Below are positions 53,759-64,000 of a stretch of 64,000 nucleotides of DNA, piece by piece (within the stretch, counting starts at the first letter, position 1; each line of letters opens with the position of its first letter). Both the position numbers and the translations under genes were made by a program. Where the stretch lies: NCBI RefSeq assembly GCF_036370855.1, contig NC_088111.1:17271501-17335500 (forward strand). The letters run 5' to 3'. The notes under the pieces were generated by a model that saw only the letters and a program-made list of their open reading frames with translations, was not told the DNA's origin and did no database searches. This DNA is from Dromaius novaehollandiae (lineage: Eukaryota; Chordata; Aves; Casuariiformes; Dromaiidae).

Positions 53759-56599
53759 GCCGCCATTTCGCCGCGCGGCGCTGAGGAGCGGGCGGGGGGT
53801 GGGAGGCTGCGTGGCGAGGCCGGTCCGTTCGGCAGCGGCCGCGGTGCGGCTCGGCTCGCCCAGGCGGCTCAGCCACAGTAATTCAGGCGTCTTAGAAGGC
53901 TTTAACGTGCAGCAGTTACCTGCCCTAAAGGATCAGGTGCCCCCGCCGCTGCCGGGGAGGTTCAGAGCCCTGCCCCGACGCTGGGAGCAGCGAGCCGCTC
54001 TAGGCCCTGGGCGGAAGGAGGCAGAGCTGCAGTCCCGCGTCCTGGTCATCGCAGCGGGATTTAGGGCTTCAGGAGCTGTCCCGCTAGCGTGTTCACCCAC
54101 CTCTTTTCTTAGGCTCTGTCAGCGCGTTGCACAGGCCGCTGGTTTGTTGCATGGAGGTCGGTTATCTGGAGAGGTGCCCGCTCGCCCTTCGAGGGCGGTT
54201 CGCTCCCCTCTCAGCTTTTCGTCTGTGTAGTCTCTGACGCTGCTGCGCGAACCCGAGGGAGGTGCCGCCCGCCCCGTGCTGCGGAGCACGCGACGGGAGC
54301 GGGCCCGGCCGGCCACGTGCTGGGGAAGGGGGCCGCGGCAGGGAGTCGTTGCCAAGAGCAGACGGCGTCCGGCGGGACCTCCGGGCCGAGAGGGCTCCGT
54401 GCCGCCGCCCCTCGCGTGCCAGGCTCAGGCGGCGGGACGGGCGCACGGCACCGTGCTGCTCCCGTAAGCCGTGGCGCCAGGGTGGAGGAGAGGGAGGTGA
54501 GAGACCAGCCTGGGAGTGTTTTGCACCTTCAAAGCCTGCTTTCAAAACCTCCCAAGGGACCGGCTGGCACCTGGGGAGATGTTAGTGAAAACATCGTGCT
54601 CCCGCGTGCTGTTGCTTTTTCTTTTCCCGTCTCCTTACCACTTGCAGTCCCCTTATCTGCGCGGGCATTTCGGGAAGCTGCGCTCCTGCTTCTGACGGGC
54701 AGCATTTCCTGAAGCGCTCCGCTCCCTCGGAGAGGAGGCCAGCCTGGCAGCGCTCCGTAAAGAGAGGATCCACAGAGCTGTCAAGTGGCAAAACAGCCTG
54801 AAAATTCACAGCAGCTGGCATTTCCTAGAGGCCTCCGTACAACTGCCAGGCATTGAGAACCACAACATTATCCAAGGCCCAGATTATCTAAATTTACTTT
54901 GTAAATACATGTTGTCTTTTCCTATCCAGAACATTGCTTTTTCAGAGAAATACCTCCATCACTGTTAAATTTCCTTAGAGAAGGAAGAAAGGAAGAATAA
55001 ACGAAATAAAGTACAACTTCTACCCCATTGTTACAAATCCTGCACCAACCCATTACAGTCTTATGACCTAATAGTGGTAATTTTACTTCTGTTCTAGTCA
55101 TAACAGCTTGTCAAGACTGCAGAGAGGACCATCCCATCCTTTCCTCTGGTAGGCAGCCCTGCTCTGCCATTTCCGTTTTCCAACATACATCCTCTCCTGC
55201 TGCCAGAAGACCACTTGGCATTTTACACTTTCGATATGCGACTTCTTCCCCTGTCAGAGAGGCCGTTCTCTCCTGGCATTCCCAAGCGTCATGAAGTCTC
55301 TTCATGTCAGCTTTCTATCCTTTCATCTCCAAGAGAAACCCCTTGCTGTGTGGTGCCCATGTCCTCCTTTCCTTACGACTGAAAGGGAAGAATATGCTGT
55401 TAGAGCAGCAGCAAAGAGGTGCACCCAATTTTTCCGTCAGCTGACCCCGACCGGATGCTTGCCTCAAGACATGGCATTCAGTGCTCAGTATTTCTCCTGG
55501 CAGCTTTTCAGAAAGAAGTTATCAGCCCACAGCAGCCCAGCACAGAGTTATCGCTGGTCTCTGTAAACAAAAATTAGAGCGTTCACCATGAACGATGTCT
55601 GGCCTGTGGTTACCGCTCACCTCCACTTCCCCAGTACTGACGGCTTTTCACCTCAAACTCTCTTCCTCTCCAGCTTTCTTCCCTGATCTGTGGGGGCGAA
55701 TTTGAAAAACTCGGCAGAAAAATCCCGTGTGTCATGTGCTGAAAGAAGAACTTGTAGGGTTTGCTCATGGTATTGTTATTTGTATTTTACGTCGGGTAGA
55801 CAGAAATGCGTGAGTGGTTTGCCCTACGCTTTTGTACATGTGTGAATGCTTATTATCAAAGCAGCTGTCCTCTGAAAAAGCTGCAAAGGAGGTTTGTGGC
55901 AGTGCTGTAGTCAGTGAGGCCAACAAACTCACAAGTCTGTCCTGGAAGTGCTGGGCTAGCCTCAGCCCTGTGCAAGAGAAAGATCACTGTGTCATGGAAA
56001 AGTAGGATCACGCAGACAGCCCTGCATTGTCACACTTCAGTCACTTTCCAGTCCCCTTTCACATGTGTTTAACAACCTTAGAAAAATCAGCATTGTTTAA
56101 ACATTAAAGAGTCTCTTTAAAAATTCAGCAGGAAAGTTCGCCTGGTTTTTAGAGCCATTTTTAAAGCACGGTGGAAGTGTTATTTCCACTCTCTAGGCCT
56201 GGGCTTTTGTCCAGCCAATGTCAGTGAGTGGAGCTGAGAGAAAAAGGAGGCTCTGCAGCCTCCAGCACTGGAAACAGAAATGCCAATCTACTCCACAGCA
56301 GTGTTCAGGGTTAGTTTTCATCTCTGCTATGAGAAACATGTCTCTCTCGAGAGCCTTTTTAGCACTTAACCTAGCTCTCTTTTATAAAGCTAAGTAAAAG
56401 TTCAGCCTGCTGTTGTAAGAGTCAGCAAAAGTAAAGATTTTTGAGGGTTTCTTCACTGAAAACACAGAACAGCAATAGGTCATTCCAAACCATTCTCCAG
56501 ATCCATTTGTACTAGAAGGTCAAGCCCACATACTGTGGTCCTCTAAAGATCTGCCTTCCCCATGTCACTCAGAGATAAGCTGGCACTATCCATCCCATT

Positions 56600-56670
56600 T
56601 TTCTGGTCCAAAACTGAGATGAAGCATGCTTCCCAAGGTCACACAGTGAAATGGCAGAGATCACTGGCAG
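56600..56670 (+). repeat. MIR-like SINE fragment
   Basis: 'TTCCCAAGGTCACACAGTGA' followed by 'AATGGCAGAG' is a close match to the MIR core-3' segment. Confidence 0.55.
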
Positions 56671-56674
56671 AGAT

Positions 56675-56756
56675 GGAAATGGAGACCTAATGAGCTTCAG
56701 TGCAGCACATCTTACGGAAATGGAGACCTAATGAGCTCCAGTCCAGCACATCTTGC
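56675..56756. repeat. 41-bp tandem duplication
   Basis: Unit 1 at 56675-56715 and unit 2 at 56716-56756, both starting GGAAATGGAGACCTAATGAG and differing at only a few positions. Directly follows the MIR-like fragment. Confidence 0.9.
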
Positions 56757-56925
56757 AGCAGATTCAGTTACCTTGCTCATCACACTGCAGATAAACAGTG
56801 CTAATGGCTCTCCGCTACATTCACCTTTCAAGATAATGCCTAGGTGGCTACCTGCCTAAGCTTCCCTTTTTTGCATGTGTTAAAATAGTTTGATATTCCT
56901 ATCTTGTTTTGGTTTATTTCATTAG

Positions 56926-56960
56926 AGGAAAAGGATTCCCACCCTCTGACCCACCAACAG
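56926..56960 (+). CDS. Candidate internal exon of an unrecognised + strand gene
   Basis: 35 bp between acceptor TTTATTTCATTAG and donor CAACAG|GTGAGA. In the frame that joins the next exon in phase 0 it reads EKDSHPLTHQQ after one split codon. Two of three frames are open, so the frame is set only by the downstream exon. No upstream coding exon was identified. I do not recognise the peptide. It could instead be a noncoding RNA exon. Confidence 0.4.
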
Positions 56961-56989
56961 GTGAGAAATTAATTTCTGCCTTGCTTAAG

Positions 56990-57019
56990 AAAATATAAAA
57001 ATAAAAATAAAAATAAAAA
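56990..57019. repeat. (AAAAT/ATAAAA)n microsatellite
   Basis: Several near-perfect repeats of an A-rich ATAAAA unit, in the intron between the two candidate exons. Confidence 0.8.
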
Positions 57020-57281
57020 CATCAGGTCAGTAATATTTTACACTAAAAACTTCCAAGTGAATAGCTGACTGCACTGATGTTCTTTAAATGCATTGTCATG
57101 AGTTTATACATATGCAGTGTGTTGAACACAGTCCGTTACGCCCATTTACTGGCATAGTTTGCTTTTCCCCTTGCGGCTCATAAAATACTTGCCATTTTCC
57201 ATCGTAATCGCTCAGTGAGATCTAGTACCATGCAAGACTCTAATTTTCATCAGAAATACTTCTTCTCCTCCTTTCTATTAG

Positions 57282-57435
57282 GACATGCTGGGGCCCTCTT
57301 ACAAAGATATAACATGCTGTGACAGCAGCAGATCTCCACCAGCAAACTATGATATTGCAAATGATGATGGAATTTAGCTCTTTATGAGTGCCAGACAGGC
57401 CCTGTGTAAATAAAATATGTTCTGGCTAAATACCA
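57282..57435 (+). CDS. Candidate terminal exon (31 codons, stop, polyA signal) of an unrecognised + strand gene
   Basis: Acceptor TCCTCCTTTCTATTAG at 57281, then 31 codons to TAG at 57375-57377: DMLGPSYKDITCCDSSRSPP then ANYDIANDDGI. The reading looks like a hydrophilic cytosolic tail with a Cys pair; the last residues DGI would fit a class III PDZ-binding end. AATAAA at 57409-57414 is followed by TGTTCTGTGACTTTTCTTTC, a normal downstream element, so the transcript should end near 57435. Coding part is 57282-57377. I do not recognise the protein. In mammals PPL lies on this side of SEC14L5, but this is not PPL. Confidence 0.45.
57409..57414 (+). terminator. Polyadenylation signal AATAAA of the candidate gene
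   Basis: Canonical hexamer 32 bp after the candidate stop codon, with a T/GT-rich downstream element. Confidence 0.5.
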
Positions 57436-60400
57436 TGTTCTGTGACTTTTCTTTCTGTGCTGTTCATTCCTTTTTGCCTCTTGGTAGCTCTACGGGAAGG
57501 TGTCATTTTGTGACTAGCTGAGTTCTGCTTAAATCCACTTGCCTAGGAGTAAATGATGACATAGGGTTGTTATTCTAGGTCACCAAAATCAGCCGCACCT
57601 CCAGGAGCACAATTCTCGTCATGTCTTAGCTTTCAACATTTCTCTGAAAAGGTAGCAGCTAGGAACAATGCTATTAATAGGAAATGGAAAGTTTTCTGTG
57701 CTTGAAGCAATGGCAAAAGGAAAATGATGAGCTTAACATGATACTAAGAAAAATTATGTAAACAAGCTAAGAAGTTTAACTGCTTTGAAAAGCAAAATGT
57801 ACACAATGCATGATGTTCTGGCTAGTAGGAACCTGGATGCTTTCTTTTCCAAAAAGGTTGCCAGTTGTGCTAAGAACACAGGATTGTCTAGGCTTTTTAA
57901 AAGGCTAAAATCTCCACAGCTCTTTTTCTAGCATACAGCTCAGGATACATAAAATACAGTGGCCCTGGGTCAGCAACTAGTTGTTTCCACCTTTTACCAT
58001 GTGTTTGCATCACCTGCATAACATTTCGGCTCTGTCAGGCTCGTTTCGACGAGGCTTTGACACACTGCGATACTTTTGCACAAAAATCTTTCTTGGGACA
58101 TGAAAAGACAAATCGCTTGACAATGGAAGGAGCATCAAATATGTTCCCTTTCAGATCACATAGCTGATCCCTGGGACAGGACAGATCCCATTGGGCTGTA
58201 CCGTTCCAGCACTTGGGGAGGCAGAGTTCAATACTGATAAATTGACATAATTCCATGGTTGTTGGAGTCATTAGCAAAACTGTTAACTTCCACAAGAACA
58301 GAATTAGGCCTAAATAATTCAATATTCCCTATAACTAGTCCCTTTTCTATTAGGTTTCTCAGATGCCTTTGGGTATACGTAACAATATAGCTGAACACCT
58401 GCTACTTCCCAAAATCTTCTTTGTAATATTCTCTGGCTAGTGTGGTGAGCAAAGGCTTTTAGACGTCTTCCTAGGATGGGACACCTCTGGCTGAAGGCTT
58501 TTAAAGATGCATTGCTACCGGCAGGCTGGTATTGCCATACTAACCCCAGGGGAACTGGAGATATTTTTAGAGAGACAGAATAGGCCAAACTGGTGAGACT
58601 AGGTTTTACTCTATGCACTTTTCATTCCTGTTGTCTTGCAGTTTTGCCCTCTCTATATAATACATGAGATGAGAACAAAGCCATAGGACTAAATCCACAA
58701 GTAACATTAAGTATTACCATTCCATTGAAACAACACTGGGGAAAAAAACATTAACCATAGACATCCCAAGAAGATTAATATTTTTTAAAGTATCTTTTTC
58801 CTGGGAGAATTCCTCATGAATGGTCCAAAGAATTACATTTCCTTTTAAAAGTCCTTTAATTTATATTCTGAGGGATGTATTCAAAAGATTTTAATTTACC
58901 ATGAGCTACGAAATTAAATTTCAGACTGGCTATTTATGACTGTGAAATTCCACCACTCAGTCGATATTTTAGCAGCATAGTGATTTAAGTATAGCAGATA
59001 TTAGCTATTGTCACAAGTCTTCCTAGGCCTTTATTTTAGCATTTTTAGGATCCACATGCTTCGAACCCTCATGAAGGAAGTTTGAAGTAATAGTACCAAG
59101 TTCTGAGTGAAAGCTAGAATATACCGCATTTTCCTGTCACATCTCAATGCATCCTACTACTAGCTGCCAAAATAAGAGAAAGAATGAATCAAGCAAGGAA
59201 TTCATCTCAGATGAGCTGCAACTGCAATGATAACCCAGCTCAGAAAGCAAACACCATGTAAGCAGCATTTTCACTTTATTTTCCAGACCTCATGTTCATC
59301 TCAGATCTCTACCATGTTCATTGCTAGCCACATACAATCTTGCATCCTGTGCATCTAATTTCCAAGTGACACCTTGGGCCTCTATTTAAATATGTTCACT
59401 ATGGCCTCTGTTGCGTTCCCAAGACTGGTTGGGGTCCAGTAATGCTACATCATTGGTAGTGTATGGCTGTCTCTGGCCCCTTTCTCCAATGAATAGCTGG
59501 GATGGTGCTTTCCATGTCAAGCATTGCAGCTGGGATAAGCTATACAAAAAAAAAATAGAAATAAAAGTACCTATCCCAAAACAGCTAGGACACTACAGAT
59601 TAAACTGGTTTTATTATAGTCACTAAATGTACTTTGGTTTTTCATATGAAATACCAAAAGGAATCTGTTTGAGACTCCTGAGTCCCTTAGTAAGTCCATG
59701 CTCCTCTTACTACCCAGGATACAAGCTCTAAAAGGCTGCCAGTGAAATCCAGGCATTTGTATCCGCTTGAAAATATTTTTCCTATAAAGCTGCAAAACCA
59801 AGAGAAAATAGCCTTGTACGATAACTCAGAGGTAGACATGCAGGGGAGGTGACTGAAAGTCTTCAGTGGCTGTTCAGGAACAATCAGTCTCTTGTTAGAA
59901 AGCTTGTTTCCCTCTGGTTTGCCTGGAAGCTGAAACACCAGTTGTGCGTCCTTTCCATCTCCCAGCAGAGAAGCTGTGTTATGAACATGCACACTTCTGA
60001 GCACGAAAAAGTTGTGGGAGATTTATGTAGGCTTCTCAGGCAGTTTGTTGGTTGGACTCAGTGGCTGTGGCTCATCATTCTTGTTCTGGCTTGAAGGAGG
60101 GGGCCATGTGGTCTTCTGATGAAGATGGCTGCAAATGAAAAATATTTTATGTAGTTTGGGAAAAGAACACAGAAGATCATGTGAAGACAAGATTTGTTAT
60201 TAAGGAAGGAAAAGGGGACATCTCAAATCTTGCACGGCTATTTGGTTGTACTGGACATTAAGCATTTGTTCTGTCTGAAAATGCTTTTTGTAACCTTGAA
60301 ATCATGTTTGCAAATGTCTATTTTCTACCTAACAAAAAAGCTGTGCAGGCAGATTTTAAGGCTCAGTGAAAGTGATCCACTAATACTGTAGTATTAGACA

Positions 60401-61594
60401 TTTAGGTCTCAAAAAAATGCCCGTTAACGGTATCTTTAGGATACCGTTCTGTTCAGCATAAGAATTTCCCTGAAATCTTTTAAGTGAAAGACGACCCAAA
60501 TGGAGCCATGACTGTCCTACTATCTTTGGCTGGGACTGCACAGCATCTTGGTTCCATGATATATAAGACTAACACATTTAGTGAGGATTTTTCCCATGCT
60601 CTGAACTTCACAATGGTCTAGAGAAATGTCTGTTAGACAAGCCATGGAACCATAAATTCCCATCTGGCCCAAAGGAAAAAAAGCACATCCTAGAAAAACA
60701 AAACAAAATGAACTAAGCAAAAAGATCCAGGAATTCACACTATACTTCACCATGCTGGACAGGAAGGGTCTTGCTGTCTAAGGTGTCTTGCTGTCTGTTT
60801 CCCTGACACGATCATCTGAAGGCCTCTACTCGATTATGTGATTAAGAGTTGTCAGGGAAATTTTTGATGAGTAAAACCAGGAGTTTATTACGTGAATTGT
60901 TGAAATTACAGACCAAGGCAGTCTCGACACCTACTCCTTGTAATTTGAGATTCCTTCAGTAGGCAGGCACTGGTCCCAGTCACATGGCAAAGCTGCAAAC
61001 ATAAGCACACAACCAAGTGTCAGTGAAGGCTTAGAAAACACCTCTAATACAAGCAGAGCTGCTACATCACGAGAAACGCACATTTAAATAATGCAGGGAC
61101 TCTGGAAACACTGACAAACTCATATTAGTAGTACTGCTTAAGGGCTACAGTTATACTGTGTTGTGCTTTGAGAAAAGGCAATGTGGGAATGCAGCGCAAG
61201 AACGTCACGGCAGAATGTTCAGCTGGTGAATAGCGTCAAAGAGCAAAGACTGAACTCATATTCGGGACTGTGTGCTCACCTGATCATGACAAGGGCGAGA
61301 TCATAAACTCTCCCTTTGTATGGAAGGGGACAAGTGGGGTCAAGCAACCACTGCCAAGAAAAGTTTGCAGCCCACAGACTAAGCTCAACATCCCAAGCTG
61401 GGAAAGTTACTCTGGATTCTCACAGAGGTAGATTCATTTTCTCTGATTTTCTCCCACCCACAGACATGTGAGTGGAAGGGAGTCTGGACTGACAGACTTG
61501 CATGCCAAGGAAACAGGGAAGTAACTATTCCCCTCCTCTCAGCATTGGTGCAGTTGTGTCTGGAATACTTCACCAAGTTTCAGGTCCCTGGTTC
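57436..61594. other. Intergenic sequence, no gene recognised
   Basis: AT-rich sequence. Two - strand open frames abut at 58035-58322 (95 codons) and 58319-58618 (99 codons), and a + frame at 59849-60094 has a hydrophobic end; none shows a domain I know. A short imperfect repeat (GTCTTGCTGTCT) lies at about 60767-60800. I searched for the first coding exon of PPL, the gene expected here in mammals, without success. Confidence 0.4.
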
Positions 61595-62053
61595 AAGGCT
61601 TTAGAGCAACTGGACAAGGTCCAGCAAAGGGAGGCCTAGAGCATATAACCTGTGAGGGGAAGCTGAGGGAGCTGGGCTTATTTAGCCTGGCAAAGGGGAG
61701 ACTAAGGCAATCTAGCAGCACTCACTACCAGTTCAAGGCAATTACAAAGATGCCAGAGCCAAACTCTTCTTGACAGTGGCAGAGAATGTAACTGGGGGGC
61801 AACGGCCGCAAATTGAACCTTTGGAAGTTCAGAGCGGACATTAGGAGAAACTCCTTTACATGGAGCTCAAGGCAGCCCTGGAAGACATTATCCAGAGAGG
61901 CTGTGGATCTTCAACCTTGGAGATTTTCAAGACTTAGCTTGACAAAGCCAGCACTGACCTGATCTAGTATGGGCAGTAGTCCTACTCGGAGCAGGAGAAT
62001 GGACTACTGATCTCCAGCGGTCCCCTTCGACCAGCACTTCTATGATTCTGTGA
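61595..62053 (+). mobile_element. CR1-type LINE, 5'-truncated 3' end
   Basis: Ordered match to the CR1 3' region: 'GCTGAGGGAGCTGGGCTTAT' then 'TTAGCCTGGCAAAGGGGAGA', later 'GGACATTAGGAGAAACTCCT', 'CTGGAAGACATTATCC', 'GGTCCCCTTCGACCAGCAC' and the tail 'TTCTATGATTCTGTG'. CR1 is the main LINE of birds and other sauropsids. Only the 3' end is present, so it is dead. Confidence 0.85.
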
Positions 62054-64000
62054 AACCTTCCTCCTCCCTGTTAGTTTCTTTTCTGGATAAATGCCTTTCT
62101 TCTGGCCCTGGGCACACGTCACACCCTTTGACTCCTTACACTGTATGTTTACATGTCAGATTCAAAGATGAGTCAGTCACATGAGTATGTGGAGTGTAAA
62201 TTACATCTCATTTAGCCTGTGAGAATCAGGTACATTTACTGGAGTCTTAACTGGTATAGCAAGCAAATATGGAAGGTGGTGGAAACTGCAAACAACACTA
62301 ACAATAGACAACTTTGAGACTTCCTTAGGTTCAGTCTTCTCTGGTTAATTTAGTGCTTACCATCCTTGTTGGAGAGGATTGGTGCTAGCAGTTCTTTAGC
62401 TTCTGATAGCAAGAGGTCAACAAGATCTGAAGATGGAAGAGATGTATCTGAGACTGCATCTGTTTTATCCTCTTCTGTTTCACTGTTGACTCTTATAAAT
62501 ACGGAAAGTGCCATCAATACTTCTATTATAAAATGGTCATTGAAAATCCTGGCCAGTCTCTCACAAAGGACATTCTATGTAATTTACAGCTTTCATTCAT
62601 AGTGGATTTCAGCTCATAATCACAGGAAATTCTCTTTTCAACATATCTGCATTGTTGTGTTACAGACAGATAGTTATAAGATATACTATCAAAGTATTCC
62701 TTCAAATGTCTCAGAAATGTTTTCCTTCATTATCTTAGAAATAACCATCTTGGAAATTTAAAATCTGTTTCCCTTTACCATCATTCTTAAAAACTGGCTT
62801 CTCTTAAGGGTCTGGTCATTATCAGTGAGACAGTGACCTTTCAATCAGTTAATCAATTAAAAAACAGAGTTCTGATAATAGAGTTCTGATACATTTTTTT
62901 CCCCAGGTGATAGGAGGTAGGTTCAGCTTGGAGGGGAGTCCAAAAGCCTATATTTCTGTAACCATTTATGCACTTGAGTCATGTCTGCTCTTTGCTTGCA
63001 CTCTCACTATCAGCTTCTGTAACTGCTGTTAGAAAAGAGCCAGGTTCTAAAGTCAAAAACTGTCTAATATAAGGAAAAGCAGGTGAGTCACAGCTCTGCT
63101 TCTTTGACTCAGCCTACTCAGGATCTCTGCTAACAAGATCAACTTAACCAGAGAAATGTTTCACTTATGATGCTCAGAAAAAGTGTGAAACAAAGGCCAA
63201 ATCTTCTGAGTACCAATCCACCAATAGCCTCCAGCTCATCTTTTCACAATGATTTCATTTCCAAAGGGACAACATGATTAGAAACTCTGGGTAAGAAGTG
63301 CGTGGATCACCTTCCCTTGAGAAGGGTCGAAAAAGGGCATTTCATGTTTCTGTTCACAGTTCCCAGAAGCTGACTCCTACCTTTTCTGGTCTGGTAAATG
63401 ACTGGATGTGCTCAGGACCTTGTGAACATTCTGCCACAAAATAAAAAAGGAAAAAGGTTTCAAACTTGTAGAAATAAATAATACCTGAGAACAAACCTCA
63501 TGGGCTTTTTGCTGGTGATCAGATTTAATCTGACAGTAATCAGCTTCTGCTTATTCGTTGCCTTTGAAGCTAATATCTCAAGGCTCTTTGCAACACGGGC
63601 AACATTCACAGTCTATGCAAATAGACAGACACATCTAAATTACACGTATTAATACCAACACTAAAATATACCAGATGCAGCATAAAAGCAGGCTTCCAAA
63701 GAACAGTTTGGCAGGTTACATTTCAGTGAGCCCATGATCAATGCTACTAACGATCCCTGGTTTCTGGATTGTGCCTGCACATTTCTCTCTCGTTACCATG
63801 CACGGATAGTGAATTCTCAAACGTTACTTAGGGACATATAAAGGAACATATTTTGCTCCAGTGGTCAAAACCCTGTGATGTTTGACCTTAGGGTAAAGTC
63901 AAATCTATTTCTAAATTCTAGCAGCAAGCCGCTTGTGTACCAGTACTTAGTGCTGCAGTTCTAGAGGGATTTTAGTTCTTTCCTCACCAAAGCAGAGGAC
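62054..64000. other. Intergenic sequence to the window end, nothing recognised
   Basis: Low-complexity AT-rich sequence with short chance open frames. A direct repeat of AGAGTTCTGATA occurs twice within about 62866-62892. No exon of a known gene was seen. Confidence 0.45.

Larger units (their letters stand above)
52850..54500. promoter_or_regulatory. CpG island, SEC14L5 promoter and possible bidirectional promoter
   Basis: About 1.65 kb of sequence very rich in G, C and CpG, unlike the AT-rich flanks. It covers the inferred SEC14L5 first exon. To the right, a donor-like GGGAG|GTGAGA at about 54497 on the + strand would fit a divergent first exon. Long open frames here, including one of 238 codons, are side effects of GC content (poly-Ala, Pro, Arg). 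Confidence 0.75.
54501..56925. other. Intergenic or intronic sequence right of the CpG island
   Basis: Contains a very good acceptor-like sequence ending at about 54649 (long pyrimidine tract, CTTGCAG) and a + strand ORF of 91 codons at 55291-55566 with no recognised domain. These might belong to the candidate + strand transcript that ends near 57.4 kb, but I could not build a continuous reading frame. Confidence 0.35.

Noticed and set aside
53165-53881. 238-codon + strand ORF with a poly-Ala stretch, and long - strand ORFs over the same place
   Set aside because: The frame length comes from extreme GC content and the CAG repeat. Composition is Ala/Pro/Arg only, with no domain, and several frames on both strands are open at once.
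55291-55566. 91-codon + strand ORF as a real gene
   Set aside because: No domain, no splice-phase link to the exons at 56.9-57.4 kb, and no polyA signal nearby; kept only as a note in the interval description.
54500-64000. First coding exon of PPL, the mammalian neighbour of SEC14L5
   Set aside because: No ATG-led segment resembling the periplakin N-terminus was found on the + strand. It probably lies to the right.

Overview
This is vertebrate genomic DNA: split genes with GT-AG introns, homopolymer tracts, and fossil interspersed repeats. A CR1-type LINE 3' end ending in a 'TATGATTCTGTG'-like tail (about 61.6-62.05 kb), low overall repeat density and compact introns suggest a sauropsid, most likely a bird; a turtle or crocodilian is possible. 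There are no tRNAs, rRNAs, CRISPR arrays or prokaryotic features.

Left part (0-10.6 kb, + strand): the 3' nine coding exons of NAGPA, the lysosomal-targeting 'uncovering enzyme' that removes GlcNAc from the mannose-6-phosphate tag. Its first exons (signal peptide, propeptide and the start of the catalytic domain) lie off the left edge. The exons encode the end of the phosphodiester glycosidase domain, a run of EGF-like modules (one apparently extra relative to the human protein), a transmembrane helix and a cytosolic tail with a YHPL endocytic signal.

Middle part (about 10.9-53.1 kb, - strand): SEC14L5, complete in coding sequence. I trace 15 coding exons that join in phase into 710 codons plus stop: PRELI/MSF1 domain, linker, CRAL-TRIO N, CRAL-TRIO (SEC14) domain, GOLD domain and a Ser-rich tail. 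A noncoding first exon with a good donor at 52770 sits in a CpG island. NAGPA and SEC14L5 converge tail to tail near 10.6-10.9 kb, the same order and relative orientation as in mammals (human 16p13.3), which supports calling the second gene SEC14L5 rather than SEC14L1.

Right part (52.8-64 kb): a CpG island of about 1.7 kb with a pure (CAG)14 tract and a C22 run, then mostly intergenic sequence. In mammals the next gene in this direction is PPL, divergent from SEC14L5; I could not find its first exon here. At 56.93-57.43 kb there are two well-formed exons on the + strand (strong acceptor, strong donor, strong acceptor, open frame, stop, AATAAA, T/GT-rich downstream element) that I cannot match to any known gene. 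They may be the 3' end of an unrecognised small gene fired from the same CpG island, and are the most interesting item in the window.
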